Assembly (NCBI GenBank): GCA_009885515.1
Contig: VFKO01000075.1
Span: 1-17,082, forward strand
DNA length: 17,082 nt
Source of the DNA: Rhodobiaceae bacterium
GTDB lineage: Bacteria > Pseudomonadota > Alphaproteobacteria > Micropepsales > Micropepsaceae
Direction of reading: 5' to 3'
Below the pieces are notes generated by a model. The model was not told where the DNA came from and searched no databases. It saw only the letters and a program-made list of their open reading frames with translations. Shown piece by piece: positions 9,598 to 16,149 of this stretch. Every line of letters starts with the position of its first letter. The first letter of the stretch is position 1. Both the position numbers and the translations under genes were made by a program.

Positions 9598-9725
9598 TGC
9601 TGAATGATCTTCAGCACCGGAGACTCCCCTCTCCGGCACTGCCCGCCAGTGTCAACCAACGCACTGGCAGACGAGGCGTGACGAGGCCGGACCGTGCCAC
9701 CCCAGACGGTCCGGCCAACTTTTTT
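9598..9725 (+). ncRNA. Candidate small RNA with four perfect hairpins
   Basis: A predicted transcript of about 128 nt between lysR and the convergent DUF1272 gene. Four uninterrupted stems are seen. HP1: TGCTGAA (9598-9604) with TTCAGCA (9610-9616), loop TGATC. HP2: CCGGAGA (9617-9623) with TCTCCGG (9630-9636), loop CTCCCC. HP3: GCCAGTG (9645-9651) with CACTGGC (9662-9668), 10-nt loop. HP4: GGCCGGACCGT (9685-9695) with ACGGTCCGGCC (9706-9716), then six T. HP1 and HP2 abut directly. The single-stranded stretch between HP3 and HP4 holds GACGAGGC, repeated at 9670-9677 and 9680-9687. A C-rich loop is a common seed for pairing with Shine-Dalgarno sequences in alphaproteobacterial trans-acting sRNAs. 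I could not match it to a named family. The alternative is a structured lysR 3' UTR. Confidence 0.65.
9685..9725 (+). terminator. Strong rho-independent terminator
   Basis: An 11-bp perfect GC-rich stem (9685-9695 with 9706-9716, 10-nt loop) is followed by AAC and TTTTTT (9720-9725). Orientation is plus strand only, since the other side has no T-run. It ends the candidate small RNA and would also stop read-through from trxB-lysR before the oppositely oriented msr operon. Confidence 0.88.
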
Positions 9726-9811
9726 ACTGACGAGTATTGCCGCCCAGTAGCGCTTTGCTCCTGCCCCAAGCACCAACGATGGAAGGCTGACTGCTCACAG
9801 CAGATACGCAA

Positions 9812-10048
9812 TCACCGCGGCGGCTTCATCAGCACCCGCTTCGTCGACGCAGGAAACTTCACCAGCCTCTCCGTCGGCCTGATCGGCCTTCGCACAAGCT
9901 CGCCCCCGCAATTGGCGCATCGGCCCTTCAAACTGCCGTCGGCGCATGCAGCGCAGAACGTGCACTCGAACGAGCAAATCATTGCCTCGCGCGACTCCGG
10001 CGGCAGGTCACGGTCGCAGCTTTCACAATTGGGTCGAAGTTCAAGCAT
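9812..10048 (-). CDS. DUF1272 family cysteine-rich protein
   Basis: Protein of 78 aa matching the DUF1272 family: MLELRPNCESCDRDLPPES at the start, then ICSFECTFCAACA and CANCGGELVRRPIRP. It has eight cysteines (residues 8, 11, 25, 29, 32, 35, 44, 47) in CxxC-type pairs, consistent with two zinc sites in a small treble-clef or ribbon fold. No function is established for the family. The ATG follows the stop of the upstream free-methionine sulfoxide reductase gene by 2 nt, so it is the last gene of the msr operon and is probably translationally coupled. That placement suggests a role connected with thiols or oxidised methionine, but this is inference only. Confidence 0.88.
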   Translation of the reverse strand: MLELRPNCESCDRDLPPESREAMICSFECTFCAACADGSLKGRCANCGGELVRRPIRPTERLVKFPASTKRVLMKPPR

Positions 10049-10050
10049 GC

Positions 10051-10509
10051 TCAGATATCCGTGCCCGTGACAAACAGCTTCACCACCGCCTCAAAGCCTC
10101 TTTGATCGGCTTCGTCAAATCGCGCCAGGTGCGGACTGTCAATATCCAGAACCCCGCGCACCACGCCATCCTTGATCAACGGTACAACCAGCTCGGAATT
10201 CGACGCCGCATCGCAGGCTATATGTCCCGGAAACGCGTGGACATCTTCCACCAGCATAGTCTCCCGAAGGGCCACCGCCGTGCCGCAAACGCCCTTGCCC
10301 ACCGCAATGCGTACGCAGGCGGGCTTGCCCTGAAAGGGCCCAAGCACCAGCTCGCCCCCTTTCAGGAAATAAAATCCCGCCCAGTTGAGATCGGGAACAA
10401 TCTGCCAGATCAGCGCCGCAACATTGGCGGCGTTGGCGATCAGGTCGCGCTCGCCCTCAAGGAGCCCGCGCGTCTGGCGCGCAAGTTCGTCATAAAGTTC
10501 AACCTTCAT
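10051..10509 (-). CDS. msrC: Free methionine-(R)-sulfoxide reductase, GAF domain
   Basis: Protein of 152 aa, essentially one GAF domain. It reduces free L-methionine-(R)-sulfoxide, not protein-bound residues, in the cytosol. The motifs NWAGFYFL, LGPFQGKPACVRIAVGKGVC and NSELVVPL are typical. The three cysteines at 65, 75 and 99 have the same spacing (10 and 24) as the catalytic and resolving cysteines of E. coli fRMsr (84, 94 and 118). There is no signal peptide. It starts 9 nt after the msrA stop, with GGGGA upstream, and is followed after 2 nt by the DUF1272 gene. Electrons would normally come from thioredoxin, whose reductase is encoded nearby. Confidence 0.95.
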   Translation of the reverse strand: MKVELYDELARQTRGLLEGERDLIANAANVAALIWQIVPDLNWAGFYFLKGGELVLGPFQGKPACVRIAVGKGVCGTAVALRETMLVEDVHAFPGHIACDAASNSELVVPLIKDGVVRGVLDIDSPHLARFDEADQRGFEAVVKLFVTGTDI

Positions 10510-10518
10510 GAGTCCCCA

Positions 10519-11187
10519 TCAATCCGTACCTCCGCCCACCTCCGCCCCCCACAATTCCTTGAGACGGGCATCACGGCCACAGTTGAAACGATAGAGATTA
10601 TAGCGGAATGAATTCGTCTGGTAATAGTTCTGATGATAGTCCTCGGCAGGCGTGAACGGCCCGGCTGCCACAATTTCAGTGACGACCGGACGCTTCAACC
10701 GGCCCGACTTTTCCAGTGCCGCTTTCGACGCCAGCGCGTTCAACTTTTGAGCCTCATTCCCATAAAAGATGGCAGTTCGATATTGGTCGCCATAGTCGCA
10801 AAATTGCGCATTCTTCGTCACCGGATCAACCGTGCGCCAAAACACGTATAGCAACCGGTCGAAATTGACCCGCTTGGGATCAAACACAATTTTCACCGCC
10901 TCGGCGTGTCCGGTACCGCCATTTGAAACTTCACGATAGTTGGGATTAGCCGTTCGCCCACCGATGTAACCCGAGGTTGTCGAAATCACGCCAGGCACCT
11001 TGTCAAAATCCGCCTCAACGCACCAAAAGCACCCGCCCGCCAAAATTGCTACTTCCGTTCCCGGCGCCACAACGGGTTGAGCGGCCTTCACGCCCGCACC
11101 CTCGCGCATCATCTGCAATCCAAGAAGGGCAACGGCTGCAATGGCCGTCAACCCCAACACGCGGGCGATTGAGATGTCATTCGTCAT
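10519..11187 (-). CDS. msrA: Peptide methionine-(S)-sulfoxide reductase, membrane-anchored or exported
   Basis: Protein of 222 aa from the ATG that overlaps the msrB stop (ATGA). The frame stays open upstream within msrB, but a start there would leave the hydrophobic segment internal. Residues 7-27 (IARVLGLTAIAAVALLGLQMM) form a transmembrane anchor or uncleaved signal, so the enzyme likely faces the periplasm. The catalytic motif GCFWC (52-56, nucleophile Cys53) is followed by VEADF, SGYIGG, GHAEAVKI, the FCDYGDQYRTAIFY segment and AEDYHQNYY (181-189). Cys203 near the C-terminus is a likely resolving cysteine. It repairs the S-epimer of methionine sulfoxide in proteins and is the middle member of the msrB-msrA-fRMsr operon. 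Confidence 0.95.
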   Translation of the reverse strand: MTNDISIARVLGLTAIAAVALLGLQMMREGAGVKAAQPVVAPGTEVAILAGGCFWCVEADFDKVPGVISTTSGYIGGRTANPNYREVSNGGTGHAEAVKIVFDPKRVNFDRLLYVFWRTVDPVTKNAQFCDYGDQYRTAIFYGNEAQKLNALASKAALEKSGRLKRPVVTEIVAAGPFTPAEDYHQNYYQTNSFRYNLYRFNCGRDARLKELWGAEVGGGTD

Positions 11188-11666
11188 GACACCGCCACTT
11201 TGAAAATCATCGCCACACCGTTCATGCAATAGCGCAGGCCAGTCGGCGCCGGTCCGTCGGGAAAGACGTGACCAAGATGTCCGCCGCACCTTCGGCAATG
11301 AACCTCGGTGCGCACATCAAAAAAACCTTTGTCGGTTGATGTACCGACGGCATTAGCCAGCGGCTGCCAAAAGCTTGGCCACCCGGTGCCGCTGTCGTAC
11401 TTGGTCTGTGACGAATACAGCGGCAGATCACACCCCGCGCAATGGAAAATTCCCCGACGCTTTTCCCGGTCCAGCGGGCTCGACCCGGCACGCTCCGTAC
11501 CGTGATCGCGCAGAACATGGTACTGTGCAGGCGTCAATGCACGCCTCCACTCTGTCTCGGTTTTAGCGACTTCAAACCGTGGACCCGAAGCCGCTGGCAA
11601 ACTGCGCGCGACGAGCATCACTCCCAAAATGCCCGCACCACTCAAAAGGGCTCTGCGATTGACCAT
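11184..11666 (-). CDS. msrB: Peptide methionine-(R)-sulfoxide reductase, Tat-type signal
   Basis: Protein of 160 aa from the ATG with GGAGG 7 nt upstream. The N-terminus MVNRRALLSGAGILGVMLVA looks like a twin-arginine signal, followed by a possible cleavage site after PAAS, so export to the periplasm is predicted. The enzyme domain has zinc-binding CAGC (Cys76, Cys79) and CRRC (Cys124, Cys127), the GTGWPSFWQP block (93-102), GHVFPDGP and the catalytic RYCMNG (Cys147). The usual resolving-cysteine position after GTER is Gly-Ser here (GTERAGSS), so regeneration may not use the classic Cys pair. It repairs the R-epimer in proteins. Its stop overlaps the msrA start by 4 nt, giving a coupled operon. 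Confidence 0.95.
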   Translation of the reverse strand: MVNRRALLSGAGILGVMLVARSLPAASGPRFEVAKTETEWRRALTPAQYHVLRDHGTERAGSSPLDREKRRGIFHCAGCDLPLYSSQTKYDSGTGWPSFWQPLANAVGTSTDKGFFDVRTEVHCRRCGGHLGHVFPDGPAPTGLRYCMNGVAMIFKVAVS

Positions 11667-11728
11667 GAGACAACCTCCGTTCAGTGCAACAGATACGGGC
11701 TTACTGCGTGCACGGACCAATCACAGAG

Positions 11729-11759
11729 GCGCGAGCGAAAATGAAACACCCGCTCGCGC
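11729..11759 (-). other. GC-rich stem-loop between the EF-G-like gene and msrB
   Basis: A perfect 9-bp stem, GCGCGAGCG (11729-11737) with CGCTCGCGC (11751-11759), has a 13-nt loop. In the direction of transcription the six-T run precedes the hairpin instead of following it, so it is not a standard intrinsic terminator. It may stabilise the 3' end of the EF-G-like mRNA or sit in a long msrB leader. No convincing msrB promoter was found in the 62 nt that follow. Confidence 0.4.
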
Positions 11760-11779
11760 GCCAAAAAATACGAGGCAAA

Positions 11780-13834
11780 CTATGCCGCGTGCGCTTGCGC
11801 CCGCAACGAAATAGCCTGTTCGGCAAGCTTTCCAACCAGTTCGGCCAAATGATCGAACTTGTAGGTAAAGGTCGCCGCTCCCTGTGTGGCGGATCGCAAT
11901 TCAACGATCAGCGTTTGCAATTCAGACTCTGGAATATGTGCCTTGACCGTGTCCCAGCCTGGCCAGTCCAACCGCCCGTCAAACCCAAGCAATTGTCCAC
12001 GCTTGCCGGTGATGATTTGATTGATCCGCGATGTGTGATCGCTCGGCGTGTGAACATCAACAGACACAATAGGCTCAAGCAAAACCGGAGAACAATTGGC
12101 CATCCCTTCCGACATCCCCGTTTTCGCCGCCATCTGGAAAGCAGCGTCGCTGGAATCGACGCTATGGTAACTACCATCAGTCAGGGCCACCGACACATCT
12201 ACGACCGGAAACCCCAGCGGACCGCGATGAAGATAGTCGCGAATTCCTTTCTCCACCGAAGGTATGAATTGCCTGGGCACAACACCACCTGCAATCTCAT
12301 CAAGAAACTCAAACCCGCCACCACGCGGCAAGGGTTTGATCTGCAACATCACATCGCCGAACTGGCCGTGTCCGCCCGACTGCTTCTTGTGGCGGCCACG
12401 CTGTTCGGTCGCGTTGCGGATCGTTTCGCGATAACCTACATGTGATTTTTGCGTGGCCAACTTCAAACCGAACTTGCGTTCAGCGCGCGCCAACGCGGTG
12501 CGCAAATGAACCTCACCCTGGCCCGACAGCACCGCCTCGTGGGTCTCGGCGACCTGTTCAAAGACAATGCCGGTATCTTCTTCCCGCAATTTGGCAATGG
12601 CTGCTGAAAGTTTCACATCGTCATTGCGGTTCGCTGCCTTGATCGCAAACTTGTAAACCGGCGGCAGCACCTCCGGCCGCTTGAGCGCTTTGATCGCCCG
12701 GTGCGCCGTCAGCGTGTCGCCGGTTTGCGCTTTCTCAAGGCGGCCGATAGCGACCAGATCGCCCGCTCCCGCCCCGGGAACTTTTGTCGCTTTCTCACCC
12801 ATCATGGAAAACAGACCCGATGCCCGCTCTTCCACTCCATCGCTACGCACCAGCGTTGCGCCATCTTTGAGGATGCCGCGAAACACGCGCGCCAGCGAGA
12901 GCTTTCCGCCCGCGCCGTGCAGTGTCTTGACGATCTGCACAACTGGATCTTCACCATGCCCGGTCAGCCCCTGCCGCAGTGCCGCTTTTGAAACATCCGG
13001 CACCTCATGACGCAGCGCCTTCAGCAAGCGCCGCACGCCATTGTCACGCTCGCCAGAGCCCATCAGCACCGGCACGATCTTGCCGTCTGCCAGTTCACGC
13101 GTCAGATCAGCAAACACTTCATCGCGCGGAGGTTCAATATCCGACAGCAACTCTTCCATGAGATGATCATCGTAGTCGGCGAGCTTCTCGAGCATTTGAT
13201 AGCGCGCCTCGTGTTCACGGTCGGCGACTTCCGATGGAATGGCAATCACCTCCGACGCTGCGTGCTCGCGATAAACAAAGGCGCGCTCCAGCGCCAGATC
13301 AACAAACCCGGTGACGATCCCATCCTTCCAGATCGGCACTTGCCTCAACACCAGCGGACGCGCCGATGCCGGTTGCAACGCCGCCAGCAATTCGCGAATT
13401 TGGCCTTGCGCCTTGTCGATTTTGTTGATGAACAGAAAGTGCGGAATGCCCAGATCGGCAAGCCGCTTCAAAAGCGGCTGCAACAACGCGGCTTTCGCCG
13501 GATCGGGTTCCGCCACCACAACCGCCGCATCGACACCCGCCAGCGCGTTCAGCGTCTCTTGCTGAAACTCTATTGAACCCGGACAATCAAGGAACGTAAA
13601 ATGATCACCCAGATATGCCGTCGACGCTGACGTGATTTCCACGCTCATCAGCCGCTCACGCGCTTCAGCAGACGAATCGCCGACCGTATTTTTCTGCGCC
13701 TGACTGCCCTTTCGGGTAAGCTTACCTGTAGTCCAAAGAATACTGTCGAGCAGCGTAGTCTTGCCGCTTCCTTGAGGTCCGACCAGGGCCACGCAACGCG
13801 GCCCATGTCCCCCCTTATCGTTTGTCTCTGCCAT
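11780..13834 (-). CDS. EF-G-like translational GTPase, divergent paralogue
   Basis: Protein of 684 aa with all five EF-G domains. The start is the second in-frame ATG, which has GGGAG 7 nt upstream; an ATG 36 nt further out is possible. The G domain has P-loop GPQGSGKT (19-26) and NKID (137-140). The G3 motif reads DCPGS (83-87) where canonical EF-G has DTPGH, so the catalytic histidine is Ser87, and the usual RGIT switch sequence is MSVEIT. Domain II spans about 296-378, III 392-470, IV 471-583 with a canonical KKQSGGHGQFGDV loop, and V 584-675. It resembles the EF-G-like paralogues of alphaproteobacteria rather than the housekeeping translocase. Its role (ribosome rescue, recycling or stress) cannot be settled here. 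Confidence 0.9.
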   Translation of the reverse strand: MAETNDKGGHGPRCVALVGPQGSGKTTLLDSILWTTGKLTRKGSQAQKNTVGDSSAEARERLMSVEITSASTAYLGDHFTFLDCPGSIEFQQETLNALAGVDAAVVVAEPDPAKAALLQPLLKRLADLGIPHFLFINKIDKAQGQIRELLAALQPASARPLVLRQVPIWKDGIVTGFVDLALERAFVYREHAASEVIAIPSEVADREHEARYQMLEKLADYDDHLMEELLSDIEPPRDEVFADLTRELADGKIVPVLMGSGERDNGVRRLLKALRHEVPDVSKAALRQGLTGHGEDPVVQIVKTLHGAGGKLSLARVFRGILKDGATLVRSDGVEERASGLFSMMGEKATKVPGAGAGDLVAIGRLEKAQTGDTLTAHRAIKALKRPEVLPPVYKFAIKAANRNDDVKLSAAIAKLREEDTGIVFEQVAETHEAVLSGQGEVHLRTALARAERKFGLKLATQKSHVGYRETIRNATEQRGRHKKQSGGHGQFGDVMLQIKPLPRGGGFEFLDEIAGGVVPRQFIPSVEKGIRDYLHRGPLGFPVVDVSVALTDGSYHSVDSSDAAFQMAAKTGMSEGMANCSPVLLEPIVSVDVHTPSDHTSRINQIITGKRGQLLGFDGRLDWPGWDTVKAHIPESELQTLIVELRSATQGAATFTYKFDHLAELVGKLAEQAISLRAQAHAA

Positions 13835-13836
13835 GA

Positions 13837-13894
13837 GGTTGCTCCCTGTTTGCCCGGGAGGCGCAACCATAAAAACGATTTACGCCCTCTTCAA
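13837..13894 (-). promoter_or_regulatory. Promoter and inverted repeat before the EF-G-like gene
   Basis: Read on the minus strand, TTGAAG (13894-13889) and TATGGT (13871-13866) are 17 bp apart, a fair promoter. An inverted repeat overlaps it: GGTTGC plus TCCC (13837-13846) pairs with GGGA plus GCAACC (13856-13859 and 13863-13868), with a 3-nt bulge and a 9-nt loop. The start-proximal arm contains the Shine-Dalgarno GGGAG. If transcripts come from upstream (aatA), the RNA could fold and mask the ribosome site. If they start at this promoter (near 13859), the repeat would act only as a DNA operator. Confidence 0.35.
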
Positions 13895-13947
13895 CCGGGC
13901 ATCCCATCGTTTCAACCAATTGCAGGCGAGCGCAAGCGAAAACTCTC

Positions 13948-15174
13948 TTAACGAAGCCCGGCGCAGAATCTTTGAATGCGCTGGCATGCCTGCTCCAGGA
14001 TTTCGTCCGAAGCCGCATAGGAAATGCGGAAATACGGCGATAGCCCGAAGGCTGCCCCGTGCACAACGGCCACGCCCTCAGCTTCCAGCAGTTCAGCCGC
14101 GAACCCTTCATCATTGTGGATCGTTCGGCCCGAAGGTGCCACTTTGCCGATTGTGCCAGCGCACGAGGGATACACATAAAATGCGCCTTCCGGCGTCGGG
14201 CACTTGATCCCTTTGGCCTGGTTGAGCATCGACACCACCAGATCACGCCGTTTCTGAAAAATTGCTGCCCGGGGCCGGATGAAATCCTGGGTTCCGCTCA
14301 GGGCCTCCACCGCGGCCCACTGGCTCACCGAAGTGGCCATTGTCGTCGACTGCGACTGGATTGCGGCCATGGCTTTGATCAGCGGTTCCGCGGCAGCGCA
14401 ATAACCGATGCGCCAGCCCGTCATCGAATAGGCCTTCGAGCAGCCATTCATCGTCAACGTTCGCGGGTAGAGCCTTGGCTCAACCTGGGCAATCGTTGCG
14501 AACTCGAATCCGTTATAGAGGATGTGTTCGTACATATCATCGGTCAACACCCAAACCTGGGGATGATCCAGCAACACTGCCGACAGCGCTTTCAGGTGTG
14601 CCGCCGAATAGGCAGCCCCCGTTGGGTTCGAAGGCGCATTGAGCATCAGCCACTTCGTCTTGGGCGTAATCGCCTTCGCCAATTGCTCTGGGGTCAGGCG
14701 GAATCCGCCAGCCTCGTTCGTCTCGACGATGACAGGTGTCGCGCCGCACAATTGAACAATGTCGGGATAGCTGACCCAATATGGCGCCGGAACAATGACT
14801 TCATCACCCGGATTGAGGGTCGCCAGAAAGGCGTTGAAGATGATCGCCTTGCCACCCGGCGACACCAGCGTCTGCGATGGTTTATAGTCTAGCCCGTTCT
14901 CGCGCTTGAACTTGTCTGCGATCGCTTTGCGTAGTTCCGGAATCCCCTCGACCGCCGTGTAGCGGGTCTCGTTACGCTCGATCGCGCGAAACGCGGCCTG
15001 CTTGATATTGTCGGGCGTGGGAAAGTCCGGCTCGCCGGCACCAAGACCAATGACATCGCGGCCTTGCGCGATCAGGTCGCGAGCTTTTTGCGACACTGCA
15101 ATCGTCGGCGACGGCTTAATTCGTCCCAGCGCCTTGGACAAAAACCCCGGGGGCAGTGCTTGTGGCCCGCTCAT
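13948..15174 (-). CDS. aatA: Pyridoxal-phosphate aminotransferase, aspartate aminotransferase type
   Basis: Protein of 408 aa, a class I fold type I aminotransferase of the I-gamma aspartate type. It interconverts aspartate and 2-oxoglutarate with oxaloacetate and glutamate using PLP in the cytosol; some relatives also take prephenate. Visible motifs are IGLGAGEPDFPTP (42-54), TRYTAVEGIPELRKAI (70-85), SPGGKAIIF, the NAPSNPTG substrate/PLP segment (179-186), TDDMYEHILY (211-220), the PLP lysine in SKAYSMTGWRIGY (Lys247) and FRISYA. The start ATG gives the usual N-terminus; the frame stays open upstream but that part has no family similarity. No strong Shine-Dalgarno is seen. The EF-G-like gene follows 113 nt downstream on the same strand. 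Confidence 0.94.
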   Translation of the reverse strand: MSGPQALPPGFLSKALGRIKPSPTIAVSQKARDLIAQGRDVIGLGAGEPDFPTPDNIKQAAFRAIERNETRYTAVEGIPELRKAIADKFKRENGLDYKPSQTLVSPGGKAIIFNAFLATLNPGDEVIVPAPYWVSYPDIVQLCGATPVIVETNEAGGFRLTPEQLAKAITPKTKWLMLNAPSNPTGAAYSAAHLKALSAVLLDHPQVWVLTDDMYEHILYNGFEFATIAQVEPRLYPRTLTMNGCSKAYSMTGWRIGYCAAAEPLIKAMAAIQSQSTTMATSVSQWAAVEALSGTQDFIRPRAAIFQKRRDLVVSMLNQAKGIKCPTPEGAFYVYPSCAGTIGKVAPSGRTIHNDEGFAAELLEAEGVAVVHGAAFGLSPYFRISYAASDEILEQACQRIQRFCAGLR

Positions 15175-15206
15175 CAAATTTATCCACTTTCCAAAAATGA
15201 GACTGC

Positions 15207-15236
15207 TTTCTAGCCGATTCGAACTCCGCTTCCCAA
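15207..15236 (-). promoter_or_regulatory. Possible promoter of the aminotransferase gene
   Basis: On the minus strand TTGGGA (15236-15231) and TAGAAA (15212-15207) are separated by 18 bp and lie about 35-60 nt upstream of the start codon. Each matches the sigma70 consensus at four of six bases, so the call is tentative. Confidence 0.3.
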
Positions 15237-15333
15237 ATAAAAGCCAGTCCCAGGCTGACAGGTTAATGCCTCTTAAACTTTCGTTAGTGCCCATGCCCGA
15301 CAATAGACCCCTGGTCATGCTCAGGAGGCCGCC

Positions 15334-15831
15334 ATGCTCGCGCATTGCCGCTTTACAGTCATCATATCGCTGCTGGCACTCGTCGTTACCGGTTGCAGTA
15401 GCGCCGAAGCGCCACTGGGCCGTTGGGAAGGCTTTTCTCAATCTGCGAATTGGCTCGTTGCGGTTCGCCTGCAGGTTGATAAGGGCAACGTGATCCACGC
15501 GACGGCATTGTCTGTGCAAGTTATCGATACGTCCCTGCCTGAACGTTTGAATTTGACACAAAAAATCAAGGCAATGTTGCCAGAAGAATGGAAACAGGCT
15601 CCACTGGGGAAAGTCGATTTCAAGAACAATATCATTACCCGTGCGGGCGGATTTGCTCCTCTTTTTGTCTTTGATCCCAGTCGGAAAACAATGACGTTCA
15701 ACTTCTATGCAGGTGGCAAATTAACTGAACGCATCAAACTGTATCCTGTCAAAGATTTCATGGTAACGGGCCATTTCCCCCCCAAGACGCAGTTGGCTTT
15801 CGCCGGGAACTCCGGCACCCTAGGGCTCTAA
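15334..15831 (+). CDS. Predicted lipoprotein, unknown function
   Basis: Protein of 165 aa with AGGAGG (15323-15328) 5 nt upstream of the ATG. The N-terminus is a lipoprotein signal: basic start, hydrophobic FTVIISLLALVV, lipobox VTGC with lipidation at Cys21 and Ser at +2, so outer-membrane sorting is expected. The mature part reads as a small beta-rich domain (PLGRWEGFSQSANWLVAVRL; GKVDFKNNIITRAGGFAP; FDPSRKTMTFNFYAGGK). It recalls small uncharacterised alphaproteobacterial lipoproteins but belongs to no family I can name. It is divergent from aatA and precedes two further lipoprotein genes on the same strand. Confidence 0.8.
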   Translation: MLAHCRFTVIISLLALVVTGCSSAEAPLGRWEGFSQSANWLVAVRLQVDKGNVIHATALSVQVIDTSLPERLNLTQKIKAMLPEEWKQAPLGKVDFKNNIITRAGGFAPLFVFDPSRKTMTFNFYAGGKLTERIKLYPVKDFMVTGHFPPKTQLAFAGNSGTLGL

Positions 15832-15843
15832 CGATTGGTTTGA

Positions 15844-16149
15844 GTGAGCGTGTCCACGATGCAAAATGTAGTTTCAGTACTTTTCGTGGCAAGCCTTGCA
15901 ATAGGACTCTCGGCCTGCGAGCAATCCGTCGCCGGCTCGTGCTCTACCGCTCAGGATGTCGTCGGCAAATTGACTACCTTGGTCGATGATCTGAACTTGG
16001 CCCACGGCGCCGGTCATCTCGACATGCTCAGTGCCGGAGACATCGGCGCAAACATTCTCGATGCAGGTGCAAACTTCAGCAAGAGCCGCAACATTCAAGC
16101 CTATTGCGGCGCCTTGGAAAAAATCCACCGGGACGCTCGCCTAAAATAG
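15844..16149 (+). CDS. Small predicted lipoprotein, unknown function
   Basis: Predicted 101 aa from GTG at 15844, or 96 aa from ATG at 15859; neither has a convincing ribosome site. A signal helix (VVSVLFVASLAIG) ends in lipobox LSAC, with lipidation at Cys25 in the longer form and Glu at +2. The mature part of about 75 residues is largely helical, has two more cysteines (SCST and AYCGAL) and no recognisable domain. It begins 12 nt after the preceding lipoprotein stop, so the two probably share a transcript. Confidence 0.65.
   Translation: MSVSTMQNVVSVLFVASLAIGLSACEQSVAGSCSTAQDVVGKLTTLVDDLNLAHGAGHLDMLSAGDIGANILDAGANFSKSRNIQAYCGALEKIHRDARLK

Noticed and set aside
9597..10070. A 157-codon plus-strand frame covering the small RNA region and DUF1272
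   Set aside because: Its first part runs through the hairpins and terminator, and the rest is antisense to the clear DUF1272 protein; the product has no family features.
11188..11298. Longer MsrA starting at 11298
   Set aside because: It would overlap msrB by over 100 nt and put the hydrophobic segment internally; the ATG overlapping the msrB stop is the standard coupled start.
11667..11728. msrB promoter TTGGTC / TATCTG
   Set aside because: The two elements are 19 bp apart and individually weak; too poor to list as a feature.
11684..12445. A 253-codon plus-strand frame over the EF-G-like gene 3' end
   Set aside because: It is antisense to conserved EF-G domains IV and V and has no motif of its own.
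14059..14892. A 277-codon plus-strand frame antisense to the aminotransferase
   Set aside because: The opposite strand encodes a complete PLP enzyme with all motifs; the frame has no independent support.
15175..15561. N-terminal extension of the aminotransferase to an ATG at 15561
   Set aside because: The extra 129 residues overlap the divergent lipoprotein gene and the intergenic promoter region and have no family similarity.
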